From UBA2330 sp035443185 (GTDB lineage Bacteria > Bacteroidota > Ignavibacteria > Tepidaquicellales > Tepidaquicellaceae), in assembly GCA_035443185.1 (NCBI GenBank), contig DAORRV010000035.1, forward strand, positions 1 to 33,412: a DNA stretch of 33,412 nt. The letters run 5' to 3'. The notes beneath the pieces are model-generated. The model made no database searches. It saw nothing but the letters and a program-made list of their open reading frames with translations, and was not told where the DNA came from. A program made the position numbers and the translations under genes. Positions within the stretch are counted from its first letter, which is position 1; each line of letters opens with the position of its first letter. Below, in pieces: positions 24,875 to 33,384 of the stretch.

Positions 24875-25426
24875 ATGGATAAAGCGACTCAAACAATGAT
24901 AGAAAACCTTCACAAGAATTCGGGTAAGACACTGGAGCAATGGATTGAAATTGTGAAGAAAAAAGACTTTGCCAAACACGGAGAGATCATGAAGTATCTA
25001 AAAGAAGAACACGGTTTAACTCACGGTTTTGCAAATCTTGTTGCACTTAAATCCAGAGGAACCGATGCAGGTTCGGCAGAAAATGAATCTGACCTGATTG
25101 AAAAGCAATATATAGGGAAAGAACACTTTAAACCGATTTACGACAAACTCATTTCCGAGATAATGAAATTTGGAAAGGACATTGAGATCGCACCAAAAAA
25201 TGCTAATGTAAGTCTCCGAAGAAAAAAGCAATTTGCATTACTGGAACCTGCTACTAAAACCCGTTTTGAAATTGGTATCAACATTAAGGGACAGGAATCC
25301 AAAGGAAAATTAGCAGCTGAAAAACCGGGTTCCATGTGTACACATAAAATTAAAATTGCAGACATTAAAGAAATTGATAAGGAAGTTATTGATTGGATAA
25401 GAACTGCTTATGAGAATGCCGGTTAA
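24875..25426 (+). CDS. DUF4287 plus DUF5655 domain protein
   Basis: A 183-residue cytoplasmic protein. Residues about 1-60 (MIENLHKNSGKTLEQWIEIV, HGEIMKYLKEEHGLTHGFAN) match the DUF4287 helical domain. Residues about 90-180 (EHFKPIYDKLISEIMKFG, IAPKNANVSLRRKKQFALLE) match DUF5655, described as a possible transport or nucleic-acid related domain of unknown role. The length fits the two-domain form. It may share transcription with the VOC gene upstream. Confidence 0.85.
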   Translation: MDKATQTMIENLHKNSGKTLEQWIEIVKKKDFAKHGEIMKYLKEEHGLTHGFANLVALKSRGTDAGSAENESDLIEKQYIGKEHFKPIYDKLISEIMKFGKDIEIAPKNANVSLRRKKQFALLEPATKTRFEIGINIKGQESKGKLAAEKPGSMCTHKIKIADIKEIDKEVIDWIRTAYENAG

Positions 25427-25546
25427 TGAAATTAAATTAAGACAATCAATAATAAATTAATAAAACCCCCAATCAAATTGATTTCTAATGTATTGTAATT
25501 ACATATAATTTTATCGAACTAAATTTCCGAATTAAAATCTGAGATT

Positions 25547-26314
25547 TTGCAGGGTAATCAAGAGCAGAATATTACCGATAAACAACACTTAATCTCCAGT
25601 CGTGAAATTATGATCTTCCTGCTTTCTATTGCAGGTGGAAGTGTGGATGCCATTATCATACTTAGCTTTAATGTTCTGACAGCCGCACAGACCGGCAACA
25701 CTATTCTCCTGGCTGTCGCACTCGCTCAGGGGAATTTCACCGCCGGATATTTCTCTGCTGTTTCTATTGCGGCATATATTACCGGAGCAATACTTGGAGA
25801 GTCGATAATTGTTTCCCGAAAAAAATCTTCATCACGGCTTGGTCCGGTCGGATGGACTCTGTTTACAGAATTGATTCTGCTGATAATTCTAATTTTATTC
25901 TGGCTGTTTTTTGGACCGGTTCAAACGACTATACATACCACTATCCTCATTTCTCTGACTGCCTGCGCAATGGGAATTCAAAGCGCTGCTGTATTAATGC
26001 TTCATTCCGGTCCGGCTACAACATATGTCACCGGAACGATTACATCCTTTTCCACCAAGCTTATGTGGTGGTTGTATCATTTCGGCACACCGGTTCCGCG
26101 CGTTATTAATAATTCCGATTCTCAGGACAGCGGTTTCTGGTCAGGGAGAAATCCGTGGATCTTTGGCATTAGCTGGATTATATATTTATGCGGAGCAATA
26201 GGCGGTGCTGTTGTTTATCTTTGGGTGGGTCTTGCAGCGTTTGTAATTCCACTAATTTGCATTGCTGTGATTATTATTATTGCAGCGGTTTCGGAAAGGG
26301 AGATGGATATATGA
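25547..26314 (+). CDS. DUF1275 (YoaK-type) membrane protein
   Basis: A 255-residue integral membrane protein with about six helices. It has the family pattern AGGSVDAIIILSFNVLTAAQTGNTILLA (28-55, motif core AQTGN), then AMGIQSAAVLML and a GTITSF segment. Function is unknown, probably transport. The start chosen is TTG (25547); the frame is open only 24 bp further upstream and has no ATG there. The first ATG, at residue 22, would remove the polar lead but keep the first helix, so it is an alternative. The stop is TGA. Confidence 0.82.
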   Translation: MQGNQEQNITDKQHLISSREIMIFLLSIAGGSVDAIIILSFNVLTAAQTGNTILLAVALAQGNFTAGYFSAVSIAAYITGAILGESIIVSRKKSSSRLGPVGWTLFTELILLIILILFWLFFGPVQTTIHTTILISLTACAMGIQSAAVLMLHSGPATTYVTGTITSFSTKLMWWLYHFGTPVPRVINNSDSQDSGFWSGRNPWIFGISWIIYLCGAIGGAVVYLWVGLAAFVIPLICIAVIIIIAAVSEREMDI

Positions 26315-26442
26315 TTTCTGTAAACTCAGCTTATTGCTAATTTCCTCAATAAGAAATCATCTTTATTTACACAATCAAATTATTCTGATATCACATTGGA
26401 GATATTTTGATAATTGTATGAAAATATTTCAGCATATTGGTT

Positions 26443-26450
26443 ATATTTGA
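26443..26450 (+). promoter_or_regulatory. Possible Bacteroidota-type -7 element
   Basis: TATATTTG fits the TAnnTTTG -7 box of Bacteroidota promoters and lies 37 bp before the lipoprotein start. No good TTTG -33 box is found at the usual spacing, so this is weak. Confidence 0.25.
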
Positions 26451-26487
26451 CCACCTTTAATTCCCCTTAAAATTAAATTAATCTAAA

Positions 26488-27276
26488 ATGAAACAATTGA
26501 TCTGCATAATTTTACTGACAATTATTTCCTGTAACAATTCACCGCAAAAAGAAAGCAGTTCTGATAACACTATTTCCGATACTTCAAAATCTTTGCCAAA
26601 CACTAAGATCAATAGATACAGTGATATATGCTGGACAGGAACCATAGATGAAAAGATACCTGTATTTATTCGTTATCAATTGGACAGTAATTTAATTATT
26701 GGAGAAATCACATATTTGAACTCAAAAGATAAATTGCCAATACCTCTTTTGGGGTTGATTGAAGAAGATAAAAGTTACATGCTTATGGAGTTTGAAAAAT
26801 CAGGAAATATTTCAGGAATTATAAGGGGATATCATACAGGCGAGGTATTCTATGGCAACTGGTTTTCACCTGAGAAAAGAATAGAGTTTGTGCTTAATCT
26901 TGTAAAAAAAGACACAGTTATCAATCCTATTGAAACCGAAACAAAGCTGGAGGATGTATTTGGACAGTATCATTATCAATTCAGCGAAGAAGGTAATATA
27001 GGAGATTTCGAGATTACCCAATTACCTGACTCTAAAGCCATTTTTGAAATCGGATCGGTTACTGAAGCGCCAGGAAGAAACATGGCTGAAATTAACAAAG
27101 ATACCATTAGTCTGACAGCAACGCATTTTGTTTACAGTTTACCCAATACAAATGATTGTGAATTCGAAGTAAAGTTTTACAAAGGGTTTGCTTTTATCAG
27201 ATACACGAAAGGATATTGCGAAGGACAATTTGGATTTAACGCTTCGATCGATGGGATTTTCTTAAAAGTTAATTAA
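26488..27276 (+). CDS. Hypothetical lipoprotein
   Basis: A 262-residue protein. A signal sequence ends in the lipobox TIISC with Cys15, followed by a serine/asparagine-rich linker (about 16-40), so it is probably attached to the envelope. The rest is beta-rich with a repeated design: SDICWTGTIDEKIPVFIRY, then GEITYLN, GEVFYGNWF and a C-terminal ..CEFEVKFYKGFAFIRYTKGY. I do not recognise a family. The stop codon TAA is also the first triplet of the 9-bp repeat array that follows. Confidence 0.75.
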   Translation: MKQLICIILLTIISCNNSPQKESSSDNTISDTSKSLPNTKINRYSDICWTGTIDEKIPVFIRYQLDSNLIIGEITYLNSKDKLPIPLLGLIEEDKSYMLMEFEKSGNISGIIRGYHTGEVFYGNWFSPEKRIEFVLNLVKKDTVINPIETETKLEDVFGQYHYQFSEEGNIGDFEITQLPDSKAIFEIGSVTEAPGRNMAEINKDTISLTATHFVYSLPNTNDCEFEVKFYKGFAFIRYTKGYCEGQFGFNASIDGIFLKVN

Positions 27277-27503
27277 TACAATTAATACAATTTTTACAAT
27301 TGATACAATTGATACAATTGATACAATTGATACAATTGATACAATTGATNNNNNNNNNNNNNNNNNNNNNNNNNNNNNNNNNNNNNNNNNNNNNNNNNNN
27401 NNNNNNNNNNNNNNNNNNNNNNNNNNNNNNNNNNNNNNNNNNNNNNNNNGATACAATTGATACAATTGATACAATTGATACAATTGATACAATTGATACA
27501 ATT
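27274..27503 (+). repeat. 9-bp tandem array around an assembly gap
   Basis: The unit TGATACAAT repeats in 9-bp register. Left of the gap, two TAATACAAT, one TTTTACAAT and five TGATACAAT copies (27274-27345) plus four bases are seen. Right of it, six copies of GATACAATT (27450-27503) follow. The central copies are identical, the left edge is degenerate. The true copy number is unknown because of the 100-N gap. A 9-bp unit keeps several frames open on both strands, which creates false reading frames; none has coding support. Confidence 0.97.
27350..27449. other. Assembly gap (100 N) inside the 9-bp array
   Basis: Exactly 100 N in the middle of a tandem repeat, so the gap was caused by the array and its real length is undetermined. 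Confidence 0.99.
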
Positions 27504-27583
27504 GGTAAGGGTAAAATACAAAATTTATAAATTTAGATATTTTAAATATATTTATTACTGAAACCTTTGAATATAAAACTAGA

Positions 27584-28066
27584 TTGGACTTTTATTCACT
27601 ACACATAAATACACCGTCTGGAAAAGAACTTTCAATGAAAGACTATAAAGGGAAAGTTGTTTTGATTGTTAACACAGCGACAAATTGCAAACTTGCTTCT
27701 CAGTTTGACGAATTGGAAAAATTATACATTGCTTATAAAGATCAGGGACTAGTAATAATAGGAACTCCCTGTAATCAATTTAATAATCAGGAACCTTTAG
27801 AAAATGAAGAGATGATAGAGGCATGTCGGGTAGATCATGGAGTAACATTTCAATTAACAGAAAAGATAGATGTGAATGGAGCTGACACACATCCTTTATA
27901 TCAGTATCTGAAAAGAGAGTCTGATTCTTTTTTTAGTAAGATTTTTGGTAATAATATAAAATGGAACTTTACGAAGTTCTTAATTAACCGCGATGGAAAG
28001 TTAGTTAAACGATACTCACCAACAACCAAACCTGCAAAGATAATGGATAAATTGAAAACTTTATAG
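27584..28066 (+). CDS. Glutathione peroxidase family protein (cysteine type)
   Basis: A 160-residue thioredoxin-fold peroxidase, reducing hydroperoxides. The catalytic tetrad is complete: Cys35 (NTATNCKLASQ), Gln69 (TPCNQFNNQEP) and Trp127-Asn128 (IKWNFTKF). Cysteine stands where animal enzymes have selenocysteine. The motif around it reads TNCKLASQF where the more usual form is SKCGFTPQY. Bacterial members of this type often use thioredoxin and not glutathione. The start is TTG (27584), giving the normal short N-terminus; the frame stays open upstream without an ATG. The 9-bp array ends 80 bp upstream, so array length could influence promoter spacing. Confidence 0.92.
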   Translation: MDFYSLHINTPSGKELSMKDYKGKVVLIVNTATNCKLASQFDELEKLYIAYKDQGLVIIGTPCNQFNNQEPLENEEMIEACRVDHGVTFQLTEKIDVNGADTHPLYQYLKRESDSFFSKIFGNNIKWNFTKFLINRDGKLVKRYSPTTKPAKIMDKLKTL

Positions 28067-28291
28067 AATTCAAATCCTAAAAATTGCCGGACAAAGTTTT
28101 TGAGATATAAGGCTGAAAGTTAAAGTCTAAACTGATGAAAATTTAATATATATAAGTTTAAGATTGGTTGATGTAATTTTGCCTTAAATAAGTAATCTCA
28201 AAAATAATAAACCGCAGAAATTTTTTCAAAATAAAATACTCGCTAAAGCAGTGTAATAAAAAACTCAACTAAAAAGGAATTCAAAACTAAG

Positions 28292-29380
28292 ATGCTAACA
28301 ATAATTATTATTTGTACAATTCTGACTGTGCTGGTTACAATTTTACCCTTATCGCACAATAAGCATTGGACTATTCGAGGTATGGACTTTCCCAGACTAC
28401 AGTTTATGATCTTTTCACTTGGCTTGTTAACTGCAAATTTAATTTTTCTCGATATAGGAAAGTCTTTAACTCTGATAATGATTTCTTTAACAGCCATTTG
28501 TTTGATTTGGCAATTATGGTGGATATTGCCTTATACACCTTTCTGGTCAAAAGAGGTTAGATCTTGTAATGAAGCAAATCCCGGGAGGCAGCTCAGCATT
28601 ATCACCTCTAATGTTCTGACTCCAAATCGAAATTCTGAAGCTTTGATAGAGTTGGTAAGAAAATATCAGCCGGATGTTCTTGTTACATTAGAATCAGATA
28701 AGTGGTGGCAGGAGCAACTCAAGGTATTAGAATCAGAAATGCCATATACAGTCAAATGTCCGCTTGATAACCTTTATGGAATTCATTTATATTCGAGATT
28801 GCGTTTACATGATCAGGAAATTTCATTTTTAATAGAGAAAGATGTTCCCTCGATACATGTATCTATTGAATTGTTAACAGGTGAAATGGTTCGTGCACAT
28901 TTTCTGCATCCTGCTCCACCAAGCCCTACTGAGAATGAAGAGTCGGCAGAACGTGATGCTGAGTTGATAACGGTTGCCCGAAGTGTCGCCAAAAGTGATC
29001 AGCCTGTCATAGTGGCAGGTGATCTCAACGATGTAGCATGGTCTTCAACAACTCGTCTTTTCCGTAAGATTAGCGGCTTACTGGATCCGCGGATAGGACG
29101 AGGAATGTTCAATACTTTTCACGCAAAATTTGCGTTATCCCGATGGCCAATGGATCATCTATTCCATAGTAACCATTTTACTCTGTGCTCCATTCAGCGT
29201 TTACCCTCTATAAGTTCGGATCACTTCCCTCTCTTTACATCATTAGCTTTTACTCCTTTAGAAGGTTCAAGTCAAGAAGGAATAGATGCAGACTCTGAAG
29301 ATCATGACAGGGCAAAAGAAATTGTTAATGAAAAAGGAGGAAATGTGGACGATGTACCTCAGCCGGGCGGGAACACATAA
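28292..29380 (+). CDS. Endonuclease/exonuclease/phosphatase-family membrane protein
   Basis: A 362-residue protein with three N-terminal membrane helices (about 3-21, 37-55, 58-78) and an EEP hydrolase domain from about residue 100. The active-site markers are in order: Asn107 (ITSNVLT), Glu134 (LVTLESD), GDLND (243-247), a PMDH segment and SDHFPL near the end. The topology and domain order match the YafD-like group of membrane EEP proteins, whose substrates are not settled. The last 35 residues are an acidic, low-complexity tail (for example DADSEDHD). A purine-rich AAAAGGA lies 16 bp before the ATG. Confidence 0.86.
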   Translation: MLTIIIICTILTVLVTILPLSHNKHWTIRGMDFPRLQFMIFSLGLLTANLIFLDIGKSLTLIMISLTAICLIWQLWWILPYTPFWSKEVRSCNEANPGRQLSIITSNVLTPNRNSEALIELVRKYQPDVLVTLESDKWWQEQLKVLESEMPYTVKCPLDNLYGIHLYSRLRLHDQEISFLIEKDVPSIHVSIELLTGEMVRAHFLHPAPPSPTENEESAERDAELITVARSVAKSDQPVIVAGDLNDVAWSSTTRLFRKISGLLDPRIGRGMFNTFHAKFALSRWPMDHLFHSNHFTLCSIQRLPSISSDHFPLFTSLAFTPLEGSSQEGIDADSEDHDRAKEIVNEKGGNVDDVPQPGGNT

Positions 29381-29512
29381 TTACTTAAGCAGTGATTTAA
29401 TACTTAACAATATTTTAAAAATTATTTCGTAATCATCAGTGCCGTCTTGAACGTTTTCTAATGCAACCAAATATTTTGAATTCCAAATTGAAATAAATTT
29501 ATATTTTAACAT
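29381..29512 (-). CDS. Possible 43-aa protein, unknown
   Basis: An ATG frame on the minus strand gives MLKYKFISIWNSKYLVALEN and ends IKSLLK with TAA, directly abutting the stop of the convergent EEP gene. No plus-strand gene overlaps it. The composition is plausible for a small protein but nothing is recognised, so it may be a chance frame. Confidence 0.25.
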   Translation of the reverse strand: MLKYKFISIWNSKYLVALENVQDGTDDYEIIFKILLSIKSLLK

Positions 29513-29522
29513 AAAACTGCAT

Positions 29523-30146
29523 ATGAANNNNNNNNNNNNNNNNNNNNNNNNNNNNNNNNNNNNNNNNNNNNNNNNNNNNNNNNNNNNNNNNNNNNNNNNN
29601 NNNNNNNNNNNNNNNNNNNNNNNNNNNTACATAATACTTTCAGGCGCAATGGGTGCAGGTAAAACTTCTGTAATCAGGAAGTTGAAAGATCTGGGTCATG
29701 CTTGTGTGGATGAACCTGCCAGACAGATACTTGAAGAGCAAAGAAAAATTGGCGGCAATGGTCTTCCCGAAAAAGATCCGAAACTGTTTACAGAACTGAT
29801 GTTATCAAGAACTATTTTTCAGTATAAATTACATGAGAAAAATAGTGAACCGGTTTTCTTTGACAGAGCCATGCCGGACTTTATTGCCTATTCAAATTTA
29901 TTTAATGTTGAAGATACAGTTTTTAGAAATGCAGCAAAGGAATACCGCTTCAATAAAACCATATTTTTTTTTAGAGGAACTGAATCCATTTATACTACAG
30001 ACGATGAACGAAAGATGAGTTTTGATCAGGCAGATGAATTCGGGAATAATGTTCGGAAGATCTATCAGGAGCTGGGATATGAGATTCATGATGTTCCGTT
30101 TCTGGATATTGGATCGAGAGTGGAATTTATTTTGGAAAAAATTTGA
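29523..30146 (+). CDS. Predicted NTPase (AAA_28/ATP-binding), interrupted by an assembly gap
   Basis: After the gap the protein reads YIILSGAMGAGKTSVIRKL, a P-loop at the very N-terminus, then ACVDEPARQILEEQR, VFFDRAMPDFIAYS (Walker B-like FFDRA) and a helical C-terminus. This is the pattern of the small AAA_28 NTPases of about 175-180 residues. Before the gap an ATG followed by AA (29523-29527) would begin Met-Lys/Asn, the normal start before YII. So the true missing stretch may be only a few bases, and the 100 N are a placeholder. Frame and exact N-terminus remain unproven. Confidence 0.75.
   Translation: MXXXXXXXXXXXXXXXXXXXXXXXXXXXXXXXXXXYIILSGAMGAGKTSVIRKLKDLGHACVDEPARQILEEQRKIGGNGLPEKDPKLFTELMLSRTIFQYKLHEKNSEPVFFDRAMPDFIAYSNLFNVEDTVFRNAAKEYRFNKTIFFFRGTESIYTTDDERKMSFDQADEFGNNVRKIYQELGYEIHDVPFLDIGSRVEFILEKI
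29528..29627. other. Assembly gap (100 N)
   Basis: Exactly 100 N within the first codons of the NTPase gene; the real length is unknown. Confidence 0.99.
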
Positions 30147-30350
30147 GAACTTTTTGGTGATTCTGAAAACTTGCATAATTTAAATACAGAATAATTTTTA
30201 ACCGGTTACAAATTTTCAGATCACTAAAAAGTACAGATCAATAACACAACTAAATAGCATACAACGTTAAGTTTGCATTTTATTTAAAAAAATAATTTTA
30301 CAATATTGAGCCGGCATGATAATAAAAATAGAAAACTTAAAATATGAGAT
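30147..30350. other. Intergenic region after the NTPase gene
   Basis: AT-rich, about 200 bp. TAACACAACTA (30242-30252) matches a piece of the repeat near 21088-21098; no larger similarity was found. No gene seen. With the small frame at 30351-30518 it separates the NTPase gene from katG. Confidence 0.4.
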
Positions 30351-30518
30351 ATGACAACACGGTATTTAAAAATTAATATTCCGGAAGATATTCAGGCAAT
30401 AAAAGAAGTAAAAGAAGATGGAATACTTCTTGTTATCAGATCCATTCTGGATACTTATAAAAATAATAGTAATGAATACTTTACTGATGACGAAATTAAT
30501 TTGATAAATAATAGCTGA
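30351..30518 (+). CDS. Small hypothetical protein, 55 aa
   Basis: The ATG frame gives MTTRYLKINIPEDIQAIKE, a middle part KEDGILLVIRSILDTYKNN and an acidic end FTDDEINLINNS before TGA. It looks like a compact alpha/beta or helical soluble peptide with balanced charge. It begins after an A-rich leader and ends 122 bp before katG on the same strand. I do not recognise a family. The third-position pattern and lack of other frames here support coding moderately. Confidence 0.45.
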   Translation: MTTRYLKINIPEDIQAIKEVKEDGILLVIRSILDTYKNNSNEYFTDDEINLINNS

Positions 30519-30640
30519 GAACAAAGCACATCACCTCATCCCCCTCCCACTTTACCATTTCATCAAAATATCTCAGTAGTTATATTTATAAAAATCGAAA
30601 AATCACATCACTTTTAAATTAATCAAAGATAAAATTAAAA

Positions 30641-32836
30641 ATGGAAAATAATTCAATCGAATCGGGCAAGTGCCCGTTTACAGGTGCACGAAATATTGGA
30701 AGCGGAGGAAGGAATAATACAGACTGGTGGCCGAATCAATTAAAAATAAATATTCTGCGTCAGCACTCTTCATTATCTGACCCGATGGGCGAAGATTTTA
30801 ATTATGCAGAGGAATTCAAAAAACTCGATTATGCCGGATTAAAAAAAGACCTGCATGATCTGATGACAGACTCTCAGGTTTGGTGGCCTGCAGACTTTGG
30901 ACATTACGGACCTTACTTTATCCGAATGGCTTGGCACAGCGCCGGAACATACAGGACAGCCGACGGTCGAGGCGGTGCAGGAGGCGGGCAGCAGAGATTT
31001 GCTCCTTTGAATAGCTGGCCGGATAATGTCAATCTCGATAAAGCTAGAAGACTGCTATGGCCAATCAAGCAAAAGTATGGGCAGAAAATATCATGGGCTG
31101 ACCTTTTCGTGCTCACAGGAAATGTCGCTTTAGAATCTATGGGATTTAAAACTTTTGGATTTGCAGGCGGACGTGAAGATCAATGGGAACCGGATGCAGA
31201 TGTTTACTGGGGCTCTGAAAAAACATGGCTCGGTGATGAACGATATTCAGGTGACCGTGATCTTGAAAATCCTCTGGCTGCAGTTCAGATGGGTCTGATC
31301 TATGTAAATCCCGAAGGACCGAACGGAAATCCTGATCCAATAGCCGCTGCAAAAGATATCCGCGAGACTTTCAAACGGATGGCTATGGATGATAAAGAAA
31401 CAGTAGCGCTGATAGCCGGTGGTCATTCATTTGGAAAAACTCACGGTGCAGGTGAAGCTTCAAATTTAGGAAATGATCCTGAAGGCTGCGACATTGAAGG
31501 ACAGGGACTTGGGTGGAGCAGTAAATTTAACAGCGGAATGGGAGTTGACACGATCAGCAGCGGACTGGAAGTTACCTGGACTGAGACACCGGTAAAATGG
31601 AGTAATAATTTTTTTGAGAATCTTTTTAAATATGAATGGGAACTTGAAAAAAGTCCTGCAGGCGCAAATCAGTGGGTTGCAAAAGATGCGGATGCAGTTA
31701 TACCAAATGCTTTTGACCCATCCAAAAAGCAACTTCCGAAAATGCTGACAACTGATCTTTCACTGAGATTCGATCCTGAATACGAAAAGATCTCCAGACG
31801 ATTTCTTGAGCATCCGGAAGAGTTAGCAGATGCTTTTGCACGTGCTTGGTTTAAGCTGATCCATCGTGACATGGGACCAAAGGCTCGTTACCTTGGACCT
31901 GAAGTTCCGACTGAAGAACTGATCTGGCAGGATCCGATTCCTGAGGTAGATCATATTTTAATAAATGAAAAAGATATTGAAGAATTAAAATCTATAATTT
32001 TAAATTCAGGATTAAGTATTTCTGAGCTTGTTTCAACTGCATGGGCATCTGCTTCGACTTTCCGCGGATCAGATAAACGCGGCGGTGCGAACGGTGCACG
32101 AATACGTCTCGCTCCTCAAAGATCATGGACTGTGAATAATCCTTCACAGCTTGATAAAGTACTGGAGACACTTGAAGCTGTTCAAAATGAATTTAACTTT
32201 GATCAAAAAAATAAAGCTGAAGGAAAGAAAGTTTCTCTTGCTGACCTGATAGTACTTGCCGGCTGTGCAGGAATTGAACAAGCTGCAAAAGATGCCAGTC
32301 AGGAAGTAACAGTTCCGTTTTCACCCGGCCGCATGGATGCATCACCTGAGCAGACAGATGCAGAAGCTTTTGAGGCACTTGAGCCTATCGCTGACGGATT
32401 CAGAAATTATCAAAAGACAAAATACAATGTATCGACCGAAGAATTACTGCTGGATAAAGCTCAATTGCTGAATCTTACCGCTCCTGAAATGACAGTACTT
32501 ATCGGCGGTATGAGAGTGCTGAAAACAAACTTTGATAATTCTGAACTCGGAGTATTTACAAAAAATCCTGGTACACTTACTAATGATTTTTTTGTGAATT
32601 TACTTGACATGAATACTGTTTGGAAAGCGACTTCTGAAGAGAAAGATTTATTTGAAGGAAGTGACAGAGCTACCGGTGAATTGAAATGGAAAGGTACCCG
32701 TTCAGATCTTGTATTTGGATCCAATTCAGAATTAAGGTCACTTGCTGAAGTTTACGGAAGCTCGGATTGCAAAGAGAAATTTGTTAAAGACTTTATCGCA
32801 GCATGGGATAAGGTTATGAATCTAGATCGTTTTTAA
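30641..32836 (+). CDS. katG: Catalase-peroxidase KatG
   Basis: A 731-residue haem enzyme with catalase and broad peroxidase activity, protecting against hydrogen peroxide. The two duplicated peroxidase domains are present. In the active N-terminal domain the distal residues Arg95, Trp98 and His99 (IRMAWHSAGTYR), the proximal His262 (IAGGHSFGKTHGA) and the Trp98-Tyr221-Met247 cross-link residues required for catalase activity are intact. The length is typical. It appears monocistronic, with its own promoter region upstream and a strong terminator after the stop. No PerR, Fur or OxyR gene lies within the window. Confidence 0.98.
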   Translation: MENNSIESGKCPFTGARNIGSGGRNNTDWWPNQLKINILRQHSSLSDPMGEDFNYAEEFKKLDYAGLKKDLHDLMTDSQVWWPADFGHYGPYFIRMAWHSAGTYRTADGRGGAGGGQQRFAPLNSWPDNVNLDKARRLLWPIKQKYGQKISWADLFVLTGNVALESMGFKTFGFAGGREDQWEPDADVYWGSEKTWLGDERYSGDRDLENPLAAVQMGLIYVNPEGPNGNPDPIAAAKDIRETFKRMAMDDKETVALIAGGHSFGKTHGAGEASNLGNDPEGCDIEGQGLGWSSKFNSGMGVDTISSGLEVTWTETPVKWSNNFFENLFKYEWELEKSPAGANQWVAKDADAVIPNAFDPSKKQLPKMLTTDLSLRFDPEYEKISRRFLEHPEELADAFARAWFKLIHRDMGPKARYLGPEVPTEELIWQDPIPEVDHILINEKDIEELKSIILNSGLSISELVSTAWASASTFRGSDKRGGANGARIRLAPQRSWTVNNPSQLDKVLETLEAVQNEFNFDQKNKAEGKKVSLADLIVLAGCAGIEQAAKDASQEVTVPFSPGRMDASPEQTDAEAFEALEPIADGFRNYQKTKYNVSTEELLLDKAQLLNLTAPEMTVLIGGMRVLKTNFDNSELGVFTKNPGTLTNDFFVNLLDMNTVWKATSEEKDLFEGSDRATGELKWKGTRSDLVFGSNSELRSLAEVYGSSDCKEKFVKDFIAAWDKVMNLDRF

Positions 32837-32845
32837 TAATAATGT

Positions 32846-32885
32846 AAACCGCCGTTAATTCAACACTACGAACTGACGGCGGTTT
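32846..32885 (+). terminator. Rho-independent terminator of katG
   Basis: AAACCGCCGT (32846-32855) pairs with ACGGCGGTTT (32876-32885), a 10-bp GC-rich stem with a 20-nt loop, followed by further T residues. It starts 10 bp after the katG stop. Confidence 0.9.
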
Positions 32886-33018
32886 TTTATATTCTGAAAT
32901 AATAATCACATTCTAAAAAAACAATATTATTGGAAAATGGAAAATGTTTAATAAACAAATCAACCTATCGATATAATCCGGAAACAATTGTTAACAAAAA
33001 ATCACTTAATTTCTATCA

Positions 33019-33160
33019 CAGTTTTAATTTTCAAAAAAATGAGCATTTATTACATCAGATTGTCAGTGATGCAATTGTTTTGAAGCTGGATATTTGCCGG
33101 CTGATGTGTATGGAGATGAAGTTGGCTAAACCAATCAACAAGTCAAAGAAAAGATGGTAT
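33019..33160 (+). pseudogene. Decayed IS5-type transposase fragment
   Basis: One plus-strand frame reads SFNFQKNEHLLHQIVSDAI (about 33022-33078). After a frame change the next reads FEAGYLPADVYGDEVG (33079-33126), a stop, then TNQQVKEKM (33130-33156). The order resembles the stretch of IS5/IS1182-like transposases around Y-K-x-x-x-G-Y-Y-P-x-x-V-x-x-D-x-I-Y-x-TN-x-x-x-K, where the Asp is catalytic. The match is short and by eye. Frameshift and stop show that it is not functional. No intact ends of an element were delimited. Confidence 0.4.
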
Positions 33161-33313
33161 GTACAACATCAAATTTAAAGAAGATGTATAAATTTTGGGC
33201 AGGCGGAACAATAAAATTTACCTGAGAAGGGTAAGTTTATTTTCTTTTTTTAAAGCAGTAATTTTGACAAAAGAAGGTCTCCTTCAGCCAAAACAAGACG
33301 AAAAACTTTGGGT

Positions 33314-33349
33314 TTTTGAGACAGTCTCCTTTGCGAGGCTGTCTCAAAA
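33314..33349. repeat. Long perfect hairpin near the window end
   Basis: TTTTGAGACAG (33314-33324) pairs with CTGTCTCAAAA (33339-33349). Inside, T·G and CTC/GAG extend the stem to 15 pairs around the loop CTTTGC. It may be a bidirectional terminator or an end structure of a lost insertion element. A smaller hairpin, GAAGG-tct-CCTTC, lies at 33273-33285. Confidence 0.7.
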
Positions 33350-33369
33350 CACTATTTTTACCATTAAGT

Positions 33370-33384
33370 CACAAAGACACAAAG
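33370..33384 (-). repeat. 15-bp copy of the left-edge repeat, inverted
   Basis: CACAAAGACACAAAG is the exact reverse complement of 48-62 in the first array (CTTTGTGTCTTTGTG). It follows TTAAGT, giving the wording CTTTGTGTCTTTGTGACTTAA when read on the minus strand, a string type I recall as frequent between genes in Bacteroidota-like genomes. Confidence 0.7.

Noticed and set aside
26427..26435. Third copy of the shared upstream element, from TTTCAGCAT before the lipoprotein gene
   Set aside because: Only nine bases match and the spacing to the start differs by about 50 bp from the two good copies.
27274..27503. Repeat-peptide genes (IDT, QLI, QLY, NCI, IVS repeats) in several frames
   Set aside because: A 9-bp unit automatically keeps frames open; the reading frames also run through undetermined bases and have no other support.
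30242..30252. Third copy of the GNAT-flanking repeat
   Set aside because: TAACACAACTA is shared, but the surrounding sequence does not align without large gaps.
32930..33178. Intact 82-residue gene after katG
   Set aside because: Its middle part matches one frame of a transposase trace that continues in another frame, so it is better read as part of a decayed gene.
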